A DNA stretch of 64,000 nucleotides from Pseudomonas sp. HOU2. Lineage in GTDB: Bacteria; Pseudomonadota; Gammaproteobacteria; Pseudomonadales; Pseudomonadaceae. Positions 52,904-63,817 of this stretch are shown here, piece after piece; positions within the stretch are counted from its first letter, which is position 1, and every line of letters starts with the position of its first letter. Position numbers and translations under genes: made by a program. The DNA is taken from NCBI RefSeq assembly GCF_040729435.1, contig NZ_CP160398.1:4259001-4323000 (forward strand), written 5' to 3'. The notes below the pieces were generated by a model that was not told the origin of the DNA, ran no database searches, and worked only from the letters and a program-made list of their open reading frames with translations.

Positions 52904-54348
52904 CCCTGCGGGGTGCGGGTGTGCCAGTCAGTGTGTAACTGATACTGGTGGGCAACGTTGAGCAAACGGCCTTCCTGGAAATACGGCGCAAGCAACTGCA
53001 CGCCCACCGGCAGACCGTCGACAAAACCGGCCGGCATCGACAGGCCCGGCAGGCCCGCGAGGTTGGCGGTGATGGTGTAGACGTCTTCCAGATAGGCAGC
53101 GACCGGGTCGCTGTTCTTCGCGCCGAGCTTCCAGGCCGGGTTCGGCGTGGTTGGGCCGAGGATGATGTCGACTTCATTAAAGGCAGCCATGAAGTCGTTC
53201 TTCACCAGACGACGGATCTTCTGCGCCTTGAGGTAGTAGGCGTCGTAGTAACCGGCGGACAGCGCGTAGGCACCGACCATGATCCGGCGCTGCACTTCAG
53301 GCCCGAAGCCTTCGCCGCGGGAGCGCTTGTACAGGTCGATCAGGTTTTCCGGGTTCTCGCAGCGATGGCCGAAGCGCACGCCGTCGAAACGCGACAGGTT
53401 CGAGGAAGCTTCGGCCGGGGCGATCACGTAGTACGCAGGAATCGCGTGCTGCATGTTCGGCAGGCTGATTTCCTTGATCACGGCACCGAGCTTCTGCAGC
53501 TCTTTGATGCTGTTCTGGATCAGTTCGGCGATGCGCGGGTCGAGACCGGCGCTGAAGTATTCCTTCGGCACGCCGATGCGCAGGCCCTGCAGCGAATCGC
53601 CAAGGCTGGCGGAGTAATCCGGAACCGGCTCATCGATGCTGGTGGAATCGTTCTGATCGAACCCGGCCATACCTTGCAACAAAATTGCGCAGTCTTCGGC
53701 AGTGCGCGCCAGAGGGCCGCCCTGATCGAGGCTGGAGGCGTACGCGATCATGCCCCAGCGCGACACACGACCGTAGGTCGGTTTCAGGCCGGTGAGGTTG
53801 GTGAATGCAGCGGGCTGACGAATCGAACCACCGGTGTCGGTGGCCGTGGCCGCCGGCAACAGACGCGCGGCAACTGCCGCCGCCGAACCACCGGAGGAGC
53901 CGCCCGGGACGTGTTCCAGGTTCCACGGGTTTTTCACCGCGCCGTACCAGCTTGACTCGTTGGCCGAACCCATGGCGAATTCGTCCATGTTGGTCTTGCC
54001 CAGAGTCACGGCGCCGGCAGCGGCCAGTTTCGCAACCACGGTGGCATCGTACGGCGCCTTGAAGTTGTCGAGCATCTTCGAGCCGCAGCTGGTGCGGATG
54101 CCCTGGGTGCAGAACAGGTCCTTGTGGGCGATCGGCGCACCGAGCAGGGCGCCGCTCTCACCATTGGCCCGGCGTGCATCGGCGGCTTTCGCCTGCTCGA
54201 GTGCCAGCTCTTCGGTGAGGCTGATGAAACTGTTGAGCTGCGGATCGAGCTGGGTAATACGCGCCAGCAGGACTTTGGTCAGCTCTTCGGAGGAAAACTT
54301 TTTATCGGCGAGACCGCGGGCGATCTCGGCCAGAGTCATTTGATGCAT
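52897..54348 (-). CDS. gatA: Asp-tRNA(Asn)/Glu-tRNA(Gln) amidotransferase subunit A
   Basis: A 483-residue amidase-signature enzyme. The catalytic triad is K76 (APIAHKD), S151 (GGSSGGS) and S175 (DTGGSIR). It hydrolyses glutamine and passes ammonia to GatB. The C-terminus ends THTRTPQGF with TGA formed by the start of the dispersed repeat. The start [10 protein letters not shown] fits the usual family start; ATG 54339 is an alternative. Sixteen bases separate it from gatC upstream. Confidence 0.97.
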   Translation of the reverse strand: MHQMTLAEIARGLADKKFSSEELTKVLLARITQLDPQLNSFISLTEELALEQAKAADARRANGESGALLGAPIAHKDLFCTQGIRTSCGSKMLDNFKAPYDATVVAKLAAAGAVTLGKTNMDEFAMGSANESSWYGAVKNPWNLEHVPGGSSGGSAAAVAARLLPAATATDTGGSIRQPAAFTNLTGLKPTYGRVSRWGMIAYASSLDQGGPLARTAEDCAILLQGMAGFDQNDSTSIDEPVPDYSASLGDSLQGLRIGVPKEYFSAGLDPRIAELIQNSIKELQKLGAVIKEISLPNMQHAIPAYYVIAPAEASSNLSRFDGVRFGHRCENPENLIDLYKRSRGEGFGPEVQRRIMVGAYALSAGYYDAYYLKAQKIRRLVKNDFMAAFNEVDIILGPTTPNPAWKLGAKNSDPVAAYLEDVYTITANLAGLPGLSMPAGFVDGLPVGVQLLAPYFQEGRLLNVAHQYQLHTDWHTRTPQGF

Positions 54349-54364
54349 TGCAGGCTCTTTCCCT

Positions 54365-54652
54365 TTAGTCGATGACTTTCGGAACCAGATACAGGCCGTT
54401 TTCGACCGCTGGTGCGATGGACTGATAGGCCTCGCGGTGATTGGTCTCGGTCACGACGTCGGCGCGCAGGCGCTGACTGGCTTCCAGCGGGTGGGCCAAA
54501 GGCTCGATACCGTCGGTATCGACAGCCTGCATTTCGTCGACCAGCCCGAGAATGCTGTTGAGGGCGGAAGTAATGTGCGGAAGATCGGCATCATTGAGGC
54601 CAAGGCAGGCCAGATGTGCGATTTTTTCCACGTCGGAGCGTTCTAGCGCCAT
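54365..54652 (-). CDS. gatC: Asp-tRNA(Asn)/Glu-tRNA(Gln) amidotransferase subunit C
   Basis: 95 residues, full-length Gat[21 protein letters not shown], then the conserved [20 protein letters not shown] and the tail [14 protein letters not shown]. It stabilises the GatA-GatB complex. First gene of gatCAB, divergent from mreB across a 211-bp spacer. The ATG is preceded by GGAGAAT. Confidence 0.96.
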   Translation of the reverse strand: MALERSDVEKIAHLACLGLNDADLPHITSALNSILGLVDEMQAVDTDGIEPLAHPLEASQRLRADVVTETNHREAYQSIAPAVENGLYLVPKVID

Positions 54653-54851
54653 CGGGATTCTCCAGTGGAAAACAGAACGGACGGCGTCCGTGTGTTAGAT
54701 TGTCGGAACACTACCGCACTTCTACGGTCATAAGGCCGCGATTGTGGGGCTTGGTGCACAGAAAAGCGGCCAATTTAACATATTGGCGCCTTGCCCAAAA
54801 TCCCTGTCGTTGTTAGAGTTTGCCGCACTTTTTTACCCACGCGTTGCCTAG

Positions 54852-55901
<1,050 letters not shown>

Positions 55902-55931
55902 GCGCCGGTTTGCAATACGTGGGTGAGCGCG

Positions 55932-55957
55932 CAGGCAGCACTTTGCAGTGCTGCCTG
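55932..55957 (+). terminator. Stem-loop between mreB and mreC
   Basis: CAGGCAGCAC-TTTGCA-GTGCTGCCTG is a perfect 10-bp stem, followed by GTTGGCGTTTATCTTCTG rather than a clean T-run. It probably acts as a partial terminator or mRNA-end stabiliser, letting MreB exceed MreC/MreD. Confidence 0.55.
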
Positions 55958-56042
55958 TTGGCGTTTATCTTCTGTCAGTCTTCATCCAGGCCGGTTTGAT
56001 GCCGTATGAATAAACAGAACATTTGCCTGGGAGGAGCGGCTT

Positions 56043-57152
56043 ATTAAACCGCTTTTCGCCAAAGGCCCTTCGTTGGGTGTGCGCCTGTTGGTGCTGGCCG
56101 TGCTGTCGGTCGCGCTGATGGTGGTCGATGCCCGCTTCGACCTGCTCAAACCCGCGCGCAAACAAGCGTCGCTGGTGTTGATGGACGCCTACTGGATCAC
56201 CGACCTGCCCGGACGGCTGTGGGAAGGCATCGCCAGTCAGTTCGGCAGCCGCACCGAGCTGGTCGCCGAAAACGAAAAACTCAAGACCGAGAACCTGCTG
56301 TTGCAGGGGCGCATGCAGAAGCTTGCCGCCCTTACCGAGCAGAACGTGCGGCTGCGCGAGTTGCTCAATTCCTCCGCACTGGTCAACGAAAAGGTCGAAG
56401 TGGCCGAGTTGATCGGTATGGACCCCAATCCCTTCACCCATCGCATCATCATCAATAAAGGTGAGCGCGATGGCGTGGTGCTCGGTCAGCCGGTGCTCGA
56501 TGCGCGCGGTCTGATGGGCCAGGTGGTCGAGTTGATGCCGTACACCTCCCGGGTGCTGCTGCTGACCGACACCACTCACAGCATTCCTGTCCAGGTGAAC
56601 CGTAACGGTCTGCGGGCGATTGCCAGCGGCACCGGCAACCCGGAACGTCTGGAGCTGCGGCATGTTGCTGATACCGCCGACATCAAGGAAGGCGATCTGC
56701 TGGTCAGCTCCGGCCTCGGTCAGCGCTTCCCGGCCGGTTATCCGGTGGCGACGGTCAAGGAAGTCATTCACGACTCCGGCCAGCCGTTCGCGATTGTCCG
56801 TGCGGTGCCGACCGCGGCGCTGAATCGCAGCCGTTACCTGCTGCTGGTATTCAGCGACAACCGCACCGCCGAAGAGCGTGCCAACGATGCGGCGCAGGCC
56901 CAGGAAAATCTTGATGCGCAGGGCGGTGGCCCGATGCTTCCGGCCACGGTGCCGAAAGTCGTCAACCCACCGGCGGCGGCAACGCCAGCTGCAGCCGCCG
57001 CTCCAGCTCCAGCTGCTGCGGCCAGCACTACGCCGGCCAAACCTGCGGCCAAGCCAGCGGCGGCGAGCAAGCCGCCAGCATCCCATCCGGCTGCGCGACC
57101 GGCGGCGAAACCGCCCGCCACTGCGCCGGCCAATACCGGGAGGCAAGAATAA
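56043..57152 (+). CDS. mreC: Rod-shape determining protein MreC, probable AUU start
   Basis: 369 residues if started at ATT 56043. The sequence IKPLFAKGPSLGVRLLVLAV lines up with the E. coli MreC start (MKP.F.. GPSL), and GAGGAG lies six bases upstream. There is no ATG, GTG or TTG in frame between the upstream stop (56007) and TTG 56073, which would truncate the conserved start. A single N-terminal span, a coiled-coil (ELVAENEKLKTENLLLQGRM) and a beta domain (GERDGVVLGQPVLDARGLMG) follow, then an Ala/Pro-rich tail of ~90 residues. MreC links MreB to PBP2/RodA. It is co-transcribed with mreD, whose ATG overlaps its stop. Confidence 0.9.
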   Translation: MKPLFAKGPSLGVRLLVLAVLSVALMVVDARFDLLKPARKQASLVLMDAYWITDLPGRLWEGIASQFGSRTELVAENEKLKTENLLLQGRMQKLAALTEQNVRLRELLNSSALVNEKVEVAELIGMDPNPFTHRIIINKGERDGVVLGQPVLDARGLMGQVVELMPYTSRVLLLTDTTHSIPVQVNRNGLRAIASGTGNPERLELRHVADTADIKEGDLLVSSGLGQRFPAGYPVATVKEVIHDSGQPFAIVRAVPTAALNRSRYLLLVFSDNRTAEERANDAAQAQENLDAQGGGPMLPATVPKVVNPPAAATPAAAAAPAPAAAASTTPAKPAAKPAAASKPPASHPAARPAAKPPATAPANTGRQE

Positions 57153-57643
57153 TGGTCGGGGCTACTGCTTCGCGTAACGGCTGGATTGTCTGGCTGACGT
57201 TTGTCGTCGGCATCCTGCTGAGTGTTTCACCGCTGCCGATGTTCATGGAAATCCTGCGCCCGCTGTGGCTGGCCTTGCTGCTGACCTTCTGGGCGTTGTA
57301 CATGCCGCATACGGTCGGCATGGTCACCGCGTTCTGCCTGGGGCTGGCCGAAGACGTGCTGCAGGGCGATCTGCTTGGTCAGAATGCCTTGATCCTGACG
57401 CTGATCACCTTCCTGGTGCTGTCGTTGCAGCAGCGTCTGCGGATGTTCCCGATGTGGCAGCAATGCCTGGTGATCCTGGTGATCTTCGGCCTCGCTCAAC
57501 TGGTTCAATTGTGGCTCAGCGCCTTGACCGGCAATCGTCAGCCCACTCTGGCGCTGGTATTGCCGGCACTGGTCAGTGCCTTGCTCTGGCCTTGGGTCAG
57601 CTTCGCTTTGCGTGGATTGCGCCGGCGCTACAAAATCAACTGA
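57152..57643 (+). CDS. mreD: Rod-shape determining protein MreD
   Basis: A 163-residue integral membrane protein with about five spans, starting [20 protein letters not shown] and containing [20 protein letters not shown] and the C-terminal [15 protein letters not shown]. It works with MreC in the elongasome. Its ATG shares one base with the mreC stop (TAATG). Downstream maf follows after 44 bases. Confidence 0.94.
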   Translation: MVGATASRNGWIVWLTFVVGILLSVSPLPMFMEILRPLWLALLLTFWALYMPHTVGMVTAFCLGLAEDVLQGDLLGQNALILTLITFLVLSLQQRLRMFPMWQQCLVILVIFGLAQLVQLWLSALTGNRQPTLALVLPALVSALLWPWVSFALRGLRRRYKIN

Positions 57644-57687
57644 TTCGGTCAGGCATGTGCCCGCACCTCGACAAGGGAGATGTCTTG

Positions 57688-58284
57688 ATGAAGCCGCTTT
57701 ACCTCGCCTCTGGTTCGCCGCGTCGGCGTGAGTTGCTCACGCAGATCGGCGTGCCGTTCTCCGCCATCAGTGCGGACATCGATGAAACCCCGCTCCCTGA
57801 AGAATCGCCCTCGGCCTATGTCGAACGCCTTGCGCGCGGCAAGGCCGAGGCTGGTCGGCGCACGCGGGTGTCCGACGCGGCGTTTTGCGTTCTGGGCGCG
57901 GACACCGCGGTGGTGCTCGACGGCAAAATTCTTGGCAAACCGGTGGACGAAGCCGATGCATGCGCCATGCTGATGATGTTGTCCGGCAAGGAGCATGAAG
58001 TGCTGACTGCCATCGCCGTGCTCGAAGGCCAGCGCTGCGAGTCGCTTGTGGTGCGCAGTCTGGTGCGGTTCCGCCCGATCAGCCGCGAAGAGGCTGCGGC
58101 CTACTGGGCCAGTGGCGAACCCCGGGACAAGGCCGGCGGTTATGGCATTCAGGGCCTCGGCGCGGTGTTTGTCGCCGGGCTCAATGGCAGCTATTCGGCG
58201 GTGGTCGGGCTGCCGGTTTGCGAAACCGCAGAACTGTTGGGCCATTTCGGCATACCCTGTTGGCAAAACCTGAACGCGCAATGA
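57688..58284 (+). CDS. Maf-family nucleotide pyrophosphatase
   Basis: A 198-residue Maf/YhdE-type protein: [18 protein letters not shown] at the start, then [20 protein letters not shown] and [29 protein letters not shown]. Maf proteins are dTTP/UTP (YhdE) or m7GTP-type pyrophosphatases that clean or limit nucleotides; YhdE-type is expected in this mre/rng context. Start 57688 has AAGGGAGA. It is part of the mreBCD-maf-rng-yhdP cluster. Confidence 0.94.
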   Translation: MKPLYLASGSPRRRELLTQIGVPFSAISADIDETPLPEESPSAYVERLARGKAEAGRRTRVSDAAFCVLGADTAVVLDGKILGKPVDEADACAMLMMLSGKEHEVLTAIAVLEGQRCESLVVRSLVRFRPISREEAAAYWASGEPRDKAGGYGIQGLGAVFVAGLNGSYSAVVGLPVCETAELLGHFGIPCWQNLNAQ

Positions 58285-58342
58285 GCGTCGTACGAATCAA
58301 GATGCGGCCATTATCGTGAACATGCCTGAACGAGACCCTGCC

Positions 58343-59800
58343 ATGAGTGAAGAGATTCTGATCAACATCACGCCGATGGAATCGCGCGTGGCGGTGGTCG
58401 AAAACGGTGTGCTGCAAGAAGTCCACGTTGAGCGCACGCAGAAACGCGGGATCGTCGGCAACATCTATAAAGGCAAGATTGTCCGGGTGCTGCCGGGCAT
58501 GCAGGCGGCATTCGTCGATATCGGACTGGATCGCGCTGCGTTCATTCATGCCTCGGAAATTTCCCTGCGCGAAGGCCCGGCGGTGGAAAGCATCAGCGCG
58601 CTGGTGCACGAAGGTCAGAGCCTGGTGGTGCAGGTGACCAAGGATCCGATCGGCTCGAAAGGTGCGCGGCTGACCACGCAGTTGTCGATTCCGTCGCGCT
58701 ATCTGGTGTACATGCCGCGCACCGCCCACGTCGGCATTTCCCTGAAAATCGAAGACGAAGCCGAGCGCGAGCGCCTCAAGCAGGTGGTCAGCGATTGTGT
58801 GGCCAAGGAAGGGATCAAGGAGGCCGGAGGCTTCATCCTGCGTACCGCCGCCGAAGGTGCCGGGGCCGATGAAATCCTCATGGACATCCGTTACCTGCGC
58901 CGTCTGTGGGATCAGATCAATGCGCAGATCCAGACCATCGGCGCGCCGAGTGTGATCTACGAAGATCTCGGTCTGGCCCTGCGCACCTTGCGCGATCTGG
59001 TCAGCCCGAAAATCGAGAAAATCCGCATCGATTCCCGGGAAACGTTCCAGAAAACCACGCAGTTCGTCGCCGAATTAATGCCGGAAATCGCCGATCGTCT
59101 GGAACACTATCCGGGCGAACGGCCGATTTTCGATCTGTATGGCGTCGAAGACGAAATCCAGAAAGCCCTCGAGCGCAAAGTGCCGCTCAAGTCCGGCGGT
59201 TATCTGGTGGTCGATCCGGCCGAAGCCATGACCACCATCGACGTCAACACCGGCGCGTTTGTCGGCCATCGCAACCTTGAAGAAACCATCTTCAAGACCA
59301 ACCTCGAAGCCGCCACCGCGATTGCCCGGCAGATGCGCCTGCGCAATCTGGGCGGGATCATCATCATCGACTTCATCGACATGGAAGATGAAGAGCATCA
59401 GCGCCAGGTGCTGCGCACCCTGGAAAAACAGCTCGAACGTGATCACGCCAAGACCAACATCATCGGCATCACCGAGTTGGGCCTGGTGCAGATGACCCGC
59501 AAACGCACCCGCGAAAGCCTTGAGCAAGTGCTGTGCGAGCCGTGCAGCAGTTGCCAGGGCCGGGGCAAGCTGAAGACCCCGGAAACCATCTGTTACGAGA
59601 TTTTCCGCGAGATTCTGCGCGAAGCCCGCGCCTATCAGGCCGAAGGTTACCGGGTGCTGGCGAACCAGAAAGTGGTGGACCGTTTGCTCGATGAAGAATC
59701 CGGTAACGTCGCCGAGCTTGAAGGGTTCATTGGCCGCACCATACGCTTTCAGGTCGAAACCATGTATTCCCAGGAACAATATGACGTGGTGCTGCTCTGA
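58343..59800 (+). CDS. rng: Ribonuclease G
   Basis: 485 residues, standard RNase G length. S1 RNA-binding domain ~35-125 (GNIYKGKIVRVLPGMQAAFV), catalytic DNase-I-like site with DVNTG (in AMTTIDVNTGAFVGHRN) and IIIIDFIDMED, and the zinc-link CEPCSSC. It trims the 5' end of 16S rRNA and degrades some mRNAs. The start MSEEILINITPMESRVAV at 58343 was chosen; the frame opens at 58316. It follows maf closely. Confidence 0.96.
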   Translation: MSEEILINITPMESRVAVVENGVLQEVHVERTQKRGIVGNIYKGKIVRVLPGMQAAFVDIGLDRAAFIHASEISLREGPAVESISALVHEGQSLVVQVTKDPIGSKGARLTTQLSIPSRYLVYMPRTAHVGISLKIEDEAERERLKQVVSDCVAKEGIKEAGGFILRTAAEGAGADEILMDIRYLRRLWDQINAQIQTIGAPSVIYEDLGLALRTLRDLVSPKIEKIRIDSRETFQKTTQFVAELMPEIADRLEHYPGERPIFDLYGVEDEIQKALERKVPLKSGGYLVVDPAEAMTTIDVNTGAFVGHRNLEETIFKTNLEAATAIARQMRLRNLGGIIIIDFIDMEDEEHQRQVLRTLEKQLERDHAKTNIIGITELGLVQMTRKRTRESLEQVLCEPCSSCQGRGKLKTPETICYEIFREILREARAYQAEGYRVLANQKVVDRLLDEESGNVAELEGFIGRTIRFQVETMYSQEQYDVVLL

Positions 59801-59875
59801 GATCCTGCGGCACCTTCAATCCAAAACGGCTGGCCTCAGCTTTTCGCAGTTTTATCGCCATGGGAGCCAACTGAC

Positions 59876-62800
59876 ATGGAGCGTCTGACACGCATTCTGG
59901 CCGCACTGACCCGCTGGGGGCTGGGCCTGTGCGCGTTGGTTCTGGTGTTGATGGCGTTGTACGTCAGCCTCGGTCGGGAACTGACGCCGCTGGTGGCGGA
60001 ATACCGCACCGATATCGAAGACAAGGCCACCGCTGCGCTCGGCATGCCGTTGCAGATCGGCGAACTGGAAGGCAACTGGAGCGGTTTCGCGCCGATTCTG
60101 CTGGCCCATGATGTGATGGTCGGTGAGGGCGCGAATGCCTTGCGTCTGGATCGGGTGCGCGTGGTGCCCGATCTGTGGGCCAGTCTGCTGGCCCGCGAAG
60201 TGCGCATCGCCCATCTGGAACTGAACGGCCTGAAGATTAGCGTCAAGGAAGCACAGGACGGCACCTGGGCGCTGGAAGGCCTGCCGGTGCAGAACGACCA
60301 GCCGCTGGATCCCCAGCAACTGTTCAATCGCTCGCAGATGGTTCAGCAACTGTCGGTGCTCGACAGTCAGGTGACCGTGCAGCCGCTGGATCAGGCGCCG
60401 ATGACCTTTACCTACGTCGGTCTCAATCTGAAAACCGGCAGCAGCCGTCAGCGTCTCGATGCTCGTCTGACCTTGCCCGACGGGCAACCGGTGGTGATGA
60501 GCCTGCGTACGCGGATTCGCCCCTCTCGATTGCCGGACAGTTCGGTGGAGGGTTATGTCAGTCTGCCGCAAAGCGACTGGTCAAAGTGGCTGCCGGAACG
60601 TTTGACCCAACAGTGGAATTTCTCCGAGATCAAGGCGGGCGGCGAACTGTGGGTGAGCTGGAACGACGGCGCCCTGCAAAGCGCTGCCATCCGTTTGAAC
60701 GCACCACAGGTGACCGGCGCTTATGCCGAGCGCAAGCCAATCAAGATCAGCAATCTGGCGCTCAACGGCTATTACCAGCGGGATGACGAAGGCGCGATTG
60801 TTACCCTCGATTCACTGGCGATGAACTTCGGCGAGACCCGCTGGGAATCCCGTGTGCAGCTCAAGCAGACGGTGGCCACCGATAAAGCCGATGAGCTGTG
60901 GCACTTGCAGGCCGACCGCCTCGATCTGACGCCGATCACGCCGCTGCTCAATGCGCTGGGGCCATTGCCCGAAAGCGTCGCCACGGTGGTCGACCACCTG
61001 AAGGTGACGGGTGGACTGCGCAACGTGCTGCTGGATTTTCGGCCCAACGCCACCGACGGCTCGAAATTCGGCTTCGCTGCCAACCTCGATAATGTCGGTT
61101 TCGATGCCTATCACGGTGCCCCGGCGGCGCGAAACGTCAGTGGCAGCCTCAGCGGCAACCTCGACGGCGGCGAGTTGCGCCTGGACAGCAAGGATTTCGT
61201 CCTGCACCTCGACCCGATCTTCGCCAAGCCATGGCAATACATCCAGGCCAACGCCCGCCTGACCTGGAAACTCGACAAAGAAGGTTTCACCCTGATCGCG
61301 CCGTACCTGAAAGTGCTGGGCGAAGAGGGCAAGATTGCCGGCGACTTCCTGATCCGCCTGCACTTCGACCATAGCCAGGAAGACTACATGGACCTGCGCG
61401 TCGGGCTGGTCGATGGCGACGGTCGCTACACCGCCAAATACCTGCCCGAAGTCTTGAGCCCGGCCCTCGACGAGTGGCTGCGCACGGCGATTCTTAAAGG
61501 CGCCGTGGACCAGGGCTTCTTCCAGTACCAGGGTTCGCTGAGCAAAAACGCCAAGGACGTGGATCGCAGCATCAGCCTGTTCTTCAAGGTGCATGACGCC
61601 GAACTGGCGTTCCAGCCGGGCTGGCCGCATGTCAGCAAGGTCAGCGGCGATGTGTTCATCGAGGACAGCGGCGTGCGCATCGTGGCCGACAAGGGCCAGT
61701 TGCTCGATACCCAGGTCAGCGATGTCTTCGTCAACATTCCCCATGTGCCGGCCGGGCAACCTACGCATCTGTTGCTCGACGGCGGGTTTGCCGGTGGGTT
61801 AGGTGATGCCTTGAAGATTCTGCAGACCGCGCCGATCGGCACTGGTGAAACCTTTGCCGGCTGGGAAGGCGAGGGCGATCTGCAGGGCAAGGTCAAACTC
61901 GACATTCCGCTGGAAAAGGGCGATCAGCCGAAGATCCTCGTCGACTTCAAGACCGCCAATGCACGCCTGAAACTGGCTGAGCCGAAGCTGGAACTGAGTC
62001 AGCTCAAGGGCGATTTCCGCTTCGACAGCGCCAAGGGGTTGAGCGGGCAGAACATTGCCGCCAGGGCTTTCGACAAACCCGTCACCGCACAGATTTTTGC
62101 TGATGGCAGCCCGAACAAGCTCAAGACTCGGGTCGCGGCTTCCGGGCAGGTCGAGGTCAAAAAACTCACTGACTGGCTGGGCGTGACTCAGCCGTTGCCG
62201 GTGTCCGGGACCCTTCCGTATCAGTTGCAGGTCAACCTCGACGGCACCGACAGCCAACTGACCGTCAGTTCCAGCATGAAAGGCGTTGCGGTGGATCTGC
62301 CGGCACCGTTCGGCATGTCGGCCGAGCAGGGCCGTGACACGGTATTCCGCATGACCCTGCAAGGTGCGGAGCGGCGTTACTGGGTCAACTACGATCAACT
62401 GGCGAGCTTCACCTTCGCCGCGCCGCCGAGCAATATCGCCGATGGTCGCGGTGAGCTGTTCCTCGGTACGGGCGACGCGGTTCTGCCGGAGGCCAAGGGC
62501 TTGCGCATTCGCGGTGTGCTGTCGGAGTTGGACGTCGCGCCATGGCAGGATCTGGTCAGCAAATACGCCGGGAATGATCCGGGCGGCAGCGCCAAACAAT
62601 TACTCAACAGTGCCGACTTCAAGGTGGGCAAGCTCACAGCCTTCGGCACCACGCTGGATCAGGCCGCAGTGCAGGTCAATCGCAAACCCTGGGCGTGGAA
62701 TCTGGCGCTCGACAGTCAGCAGGCCAAGGGTTCGGCCAGCCTGCCCGATGCCAAGGGCGCGCCGATCGCGGTCAATCTGCAATACGTACGCCTGCCGGCG

Positions 62801-63679
62801 CCGGATCCGACGGTGCAGGCTGACGAGAATTCGCCTGATCCGCTGGTTTCGGTCGACCCGACGAAGATTCCCGCGCTGGATATCACCATCAATCAGTTGT
62901 TTCTGGGCCAGGATCTGGTGGGCGGCTGGTCGCTCAAGGTTCGACCGACGGCCAAAGGCATTGCCCTGAACAATCTCGATATGGGCCTCAAGGGCATCCT
63001 GTTGCAGGGCAATGGCGGCTGGGAAGGGGCGCCGGGTTCGACCAACAGTTGGTTCAAGGGCCGGATCAGCGGCAAGAACCTCGCCGATGTGCTCAAGGGC
63101 TGGGGCTTTGCGCCGAGCGTGACCAGTGAAGAATTCCACATGGACGTCGATGGCCGCTGGCCGGGCTCGCCGGCATGGCTGGCGACCAAACGCTTCTCCG
63201 GCACACTGGATGCCTCGCTCAATAAAGGTCAGTTCGTTGAAGTGGAGGGCGGTGCGCAGGCGTTGCGGGTGTTCGGTCTGCTTAACTTCAACTCCATCGG
63301 CCGCCGCCTGCGTCTGGACTTCTCCGACTTGTTCGGCAAAGGCTTGAGCTACGATCGGGTCAAAGGCCTGTTGGTGGCAAATAACGGCGTATATGTCACT
63401 CGCGAGCCGATTCGTCTGACCGGTCCTTCGAGCAACCTTGAGCTGGACGGTACGCTGGATCTGGTCGGCGATCAGGTCGATGCAAAATTGCTGGTGACCT
63501 TGCCGGTGACCAACAATCTGCCAATTGCTGCGTTGATCGTCGGCGCACCGGCGGTCGGCGGGGCATTGTTCCTGATCGACAAGCTGATCGGCGACCGCGT
63601 GGCACGCTTCGCCAGCGTCAAGTACACGGTCAAAGGCCCGTGGAAAGAGCCGAAAATCACCTTCGACAAGCCTTTTTGA
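59876..63679 (+). CDS. yhdP: YhdP-family AsmA-like envelope protein
   Basis: A 1267-residue protein of the YhdP/TIGR02099 family. One N-terminal span (RWGLGLCALVLVLMALYVSL) anchors a very long periplasmic beta-rich region (AsmA-like, lipid-bridge fold). The conserved C-terminal part includes LRVFGLLNFNSIGRRLRLDF and LFLIDKLIGDRVARFASVKY. Family members are large bridging proteins for phospholipid transport to the outer membrane. It lies downstream of rng and is followed by a REP pair, then the nitrilase-like gene. Confidence 0.93.
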   Translation: MERLTRILAALTRWGLGLCALVLVLMALYVSLGRELTPLVAEYRTDIEDKATAALGMPLQIGELEGNWSGFAPILLAHDVMVGEGANALRLDRVRVVPDLWASLLAREVRIAHLELNGLKISVKEAQDGTWALEGLPVQNDQPLDPQQLFNRSQMVQQLSVLDSQVTVQPLDQAPMTFTYVGLNLKTGSSRQRLDARLTLPDGQPVVMSLRTRIRPSRLPDSSVEGYVSLPQSDWSKWLPERLTQQWNFSEIKAGGELWVSWNDGALQSAAIRLNAPQVTGAYAERKPIKISNLALNGYYQRDDEGAIVTLDSLAMNFGETRWESRVQLKQTVATDKADELWHLQADRLDLTPITPLLNALGPLPESVATVVDHLKVTGGLRNVLLDFRPNATDGSKFGFAANLDNVGFDAYHGAPAARNVSGSLSGNLDGGELRLDSKDFVLHLDPIFAKPWQYIQANARLTWKLDKEGFTLIAPYLKVLGEEGKIAGDFLIRLHFDHSQEDYMDLRVGLVDGDGRYTAKYLPEVLSPALDEWLRTAILKGAVDQGFFQYQGSLSKNAKDVDRSISLFFKVHDAELAFQPGWPHVSKVSGDVFIEDSGVRIVADKGQLLDTQVSDVFVNIPHVPAGQPTHLLLDGGFAGGLGDALKILQTAPIGTGETFAGWEGEGDLQGKVKLDIPLEKGDQPKILVDFKTANARLKLAEPKLELSQLKGDFRFDSAKGLSGQNIAARAFDKPVTAQIFADGSPNKLKTRVAASGQVEVKKLTDWLGVTQPLPVSGTLPYQLQVNLDGTDSQLTVSSSMKGVAVDLPAPFGMSAEQGRDTVFRMTLQGAERRYWVNYDQLASFTFAAPPSNIADGRGELFLGTGDAVLPEAKGLRIRGVLSELDVAPWQDLVSKYAGNDPGGSAKQLLNSADFKVGKLTAFGTTLDQAAVQVNRKPWAWNLALDSQQAKGSASLPDAKGAPIAVNLQYVRLPAPDPTVQADENSPDPLVSVDPTKIPALDITINQLFLGQDLVGGWSLKVRPTAKGIALNNLDMGLKGILLQGNGGWEGAPGSTNSWFKGRISGKNLADVLKGWGFAPSVTSEEFHMDVDGRWPGSPAWLATKRFSGTLDASLNKGQFVEVEGGAQALRVFGLLNFNSIGRRLRLDFSDLFGKGLSYDRVKGLLVANNGVYVTREPIRLTGPSSNLELDGTLDLVGDQVDAKLLVTLPVTNNLPIAALIVGAPAVGGALFLIDKLIGDRVARFASVKYTVKGPWKEPKITFDKPF

Positions 63680-63699
63680 GTAGCATGAGGCTTTCCCCC

Positions 63700-63786
63700 G
63701 TGTAGGAGCTGCCGCAGGCTGCGATCTTTTGATCTGGTTTTTAAAAAGCAAAATCAAAAGATCGCAGCCTGCGGCAGCTCCTACAG
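63700..63786. repeat. REP pair, class GGAGCTGCCGCAGGCTGCGATC
   Basis: Perfect inverted arms TGTAGGAGCTGCCGCAGGCT / AGCCTGCGGCAGCTCCTACA with an A/T-rich spacer. It lies between yhdP and the nitrilase-like gene. Confidence 0.88.
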
Positions 63787-63817
63787 TGATAAGTTGACTC
63801 CCTGTCAGGAAGCGGCC

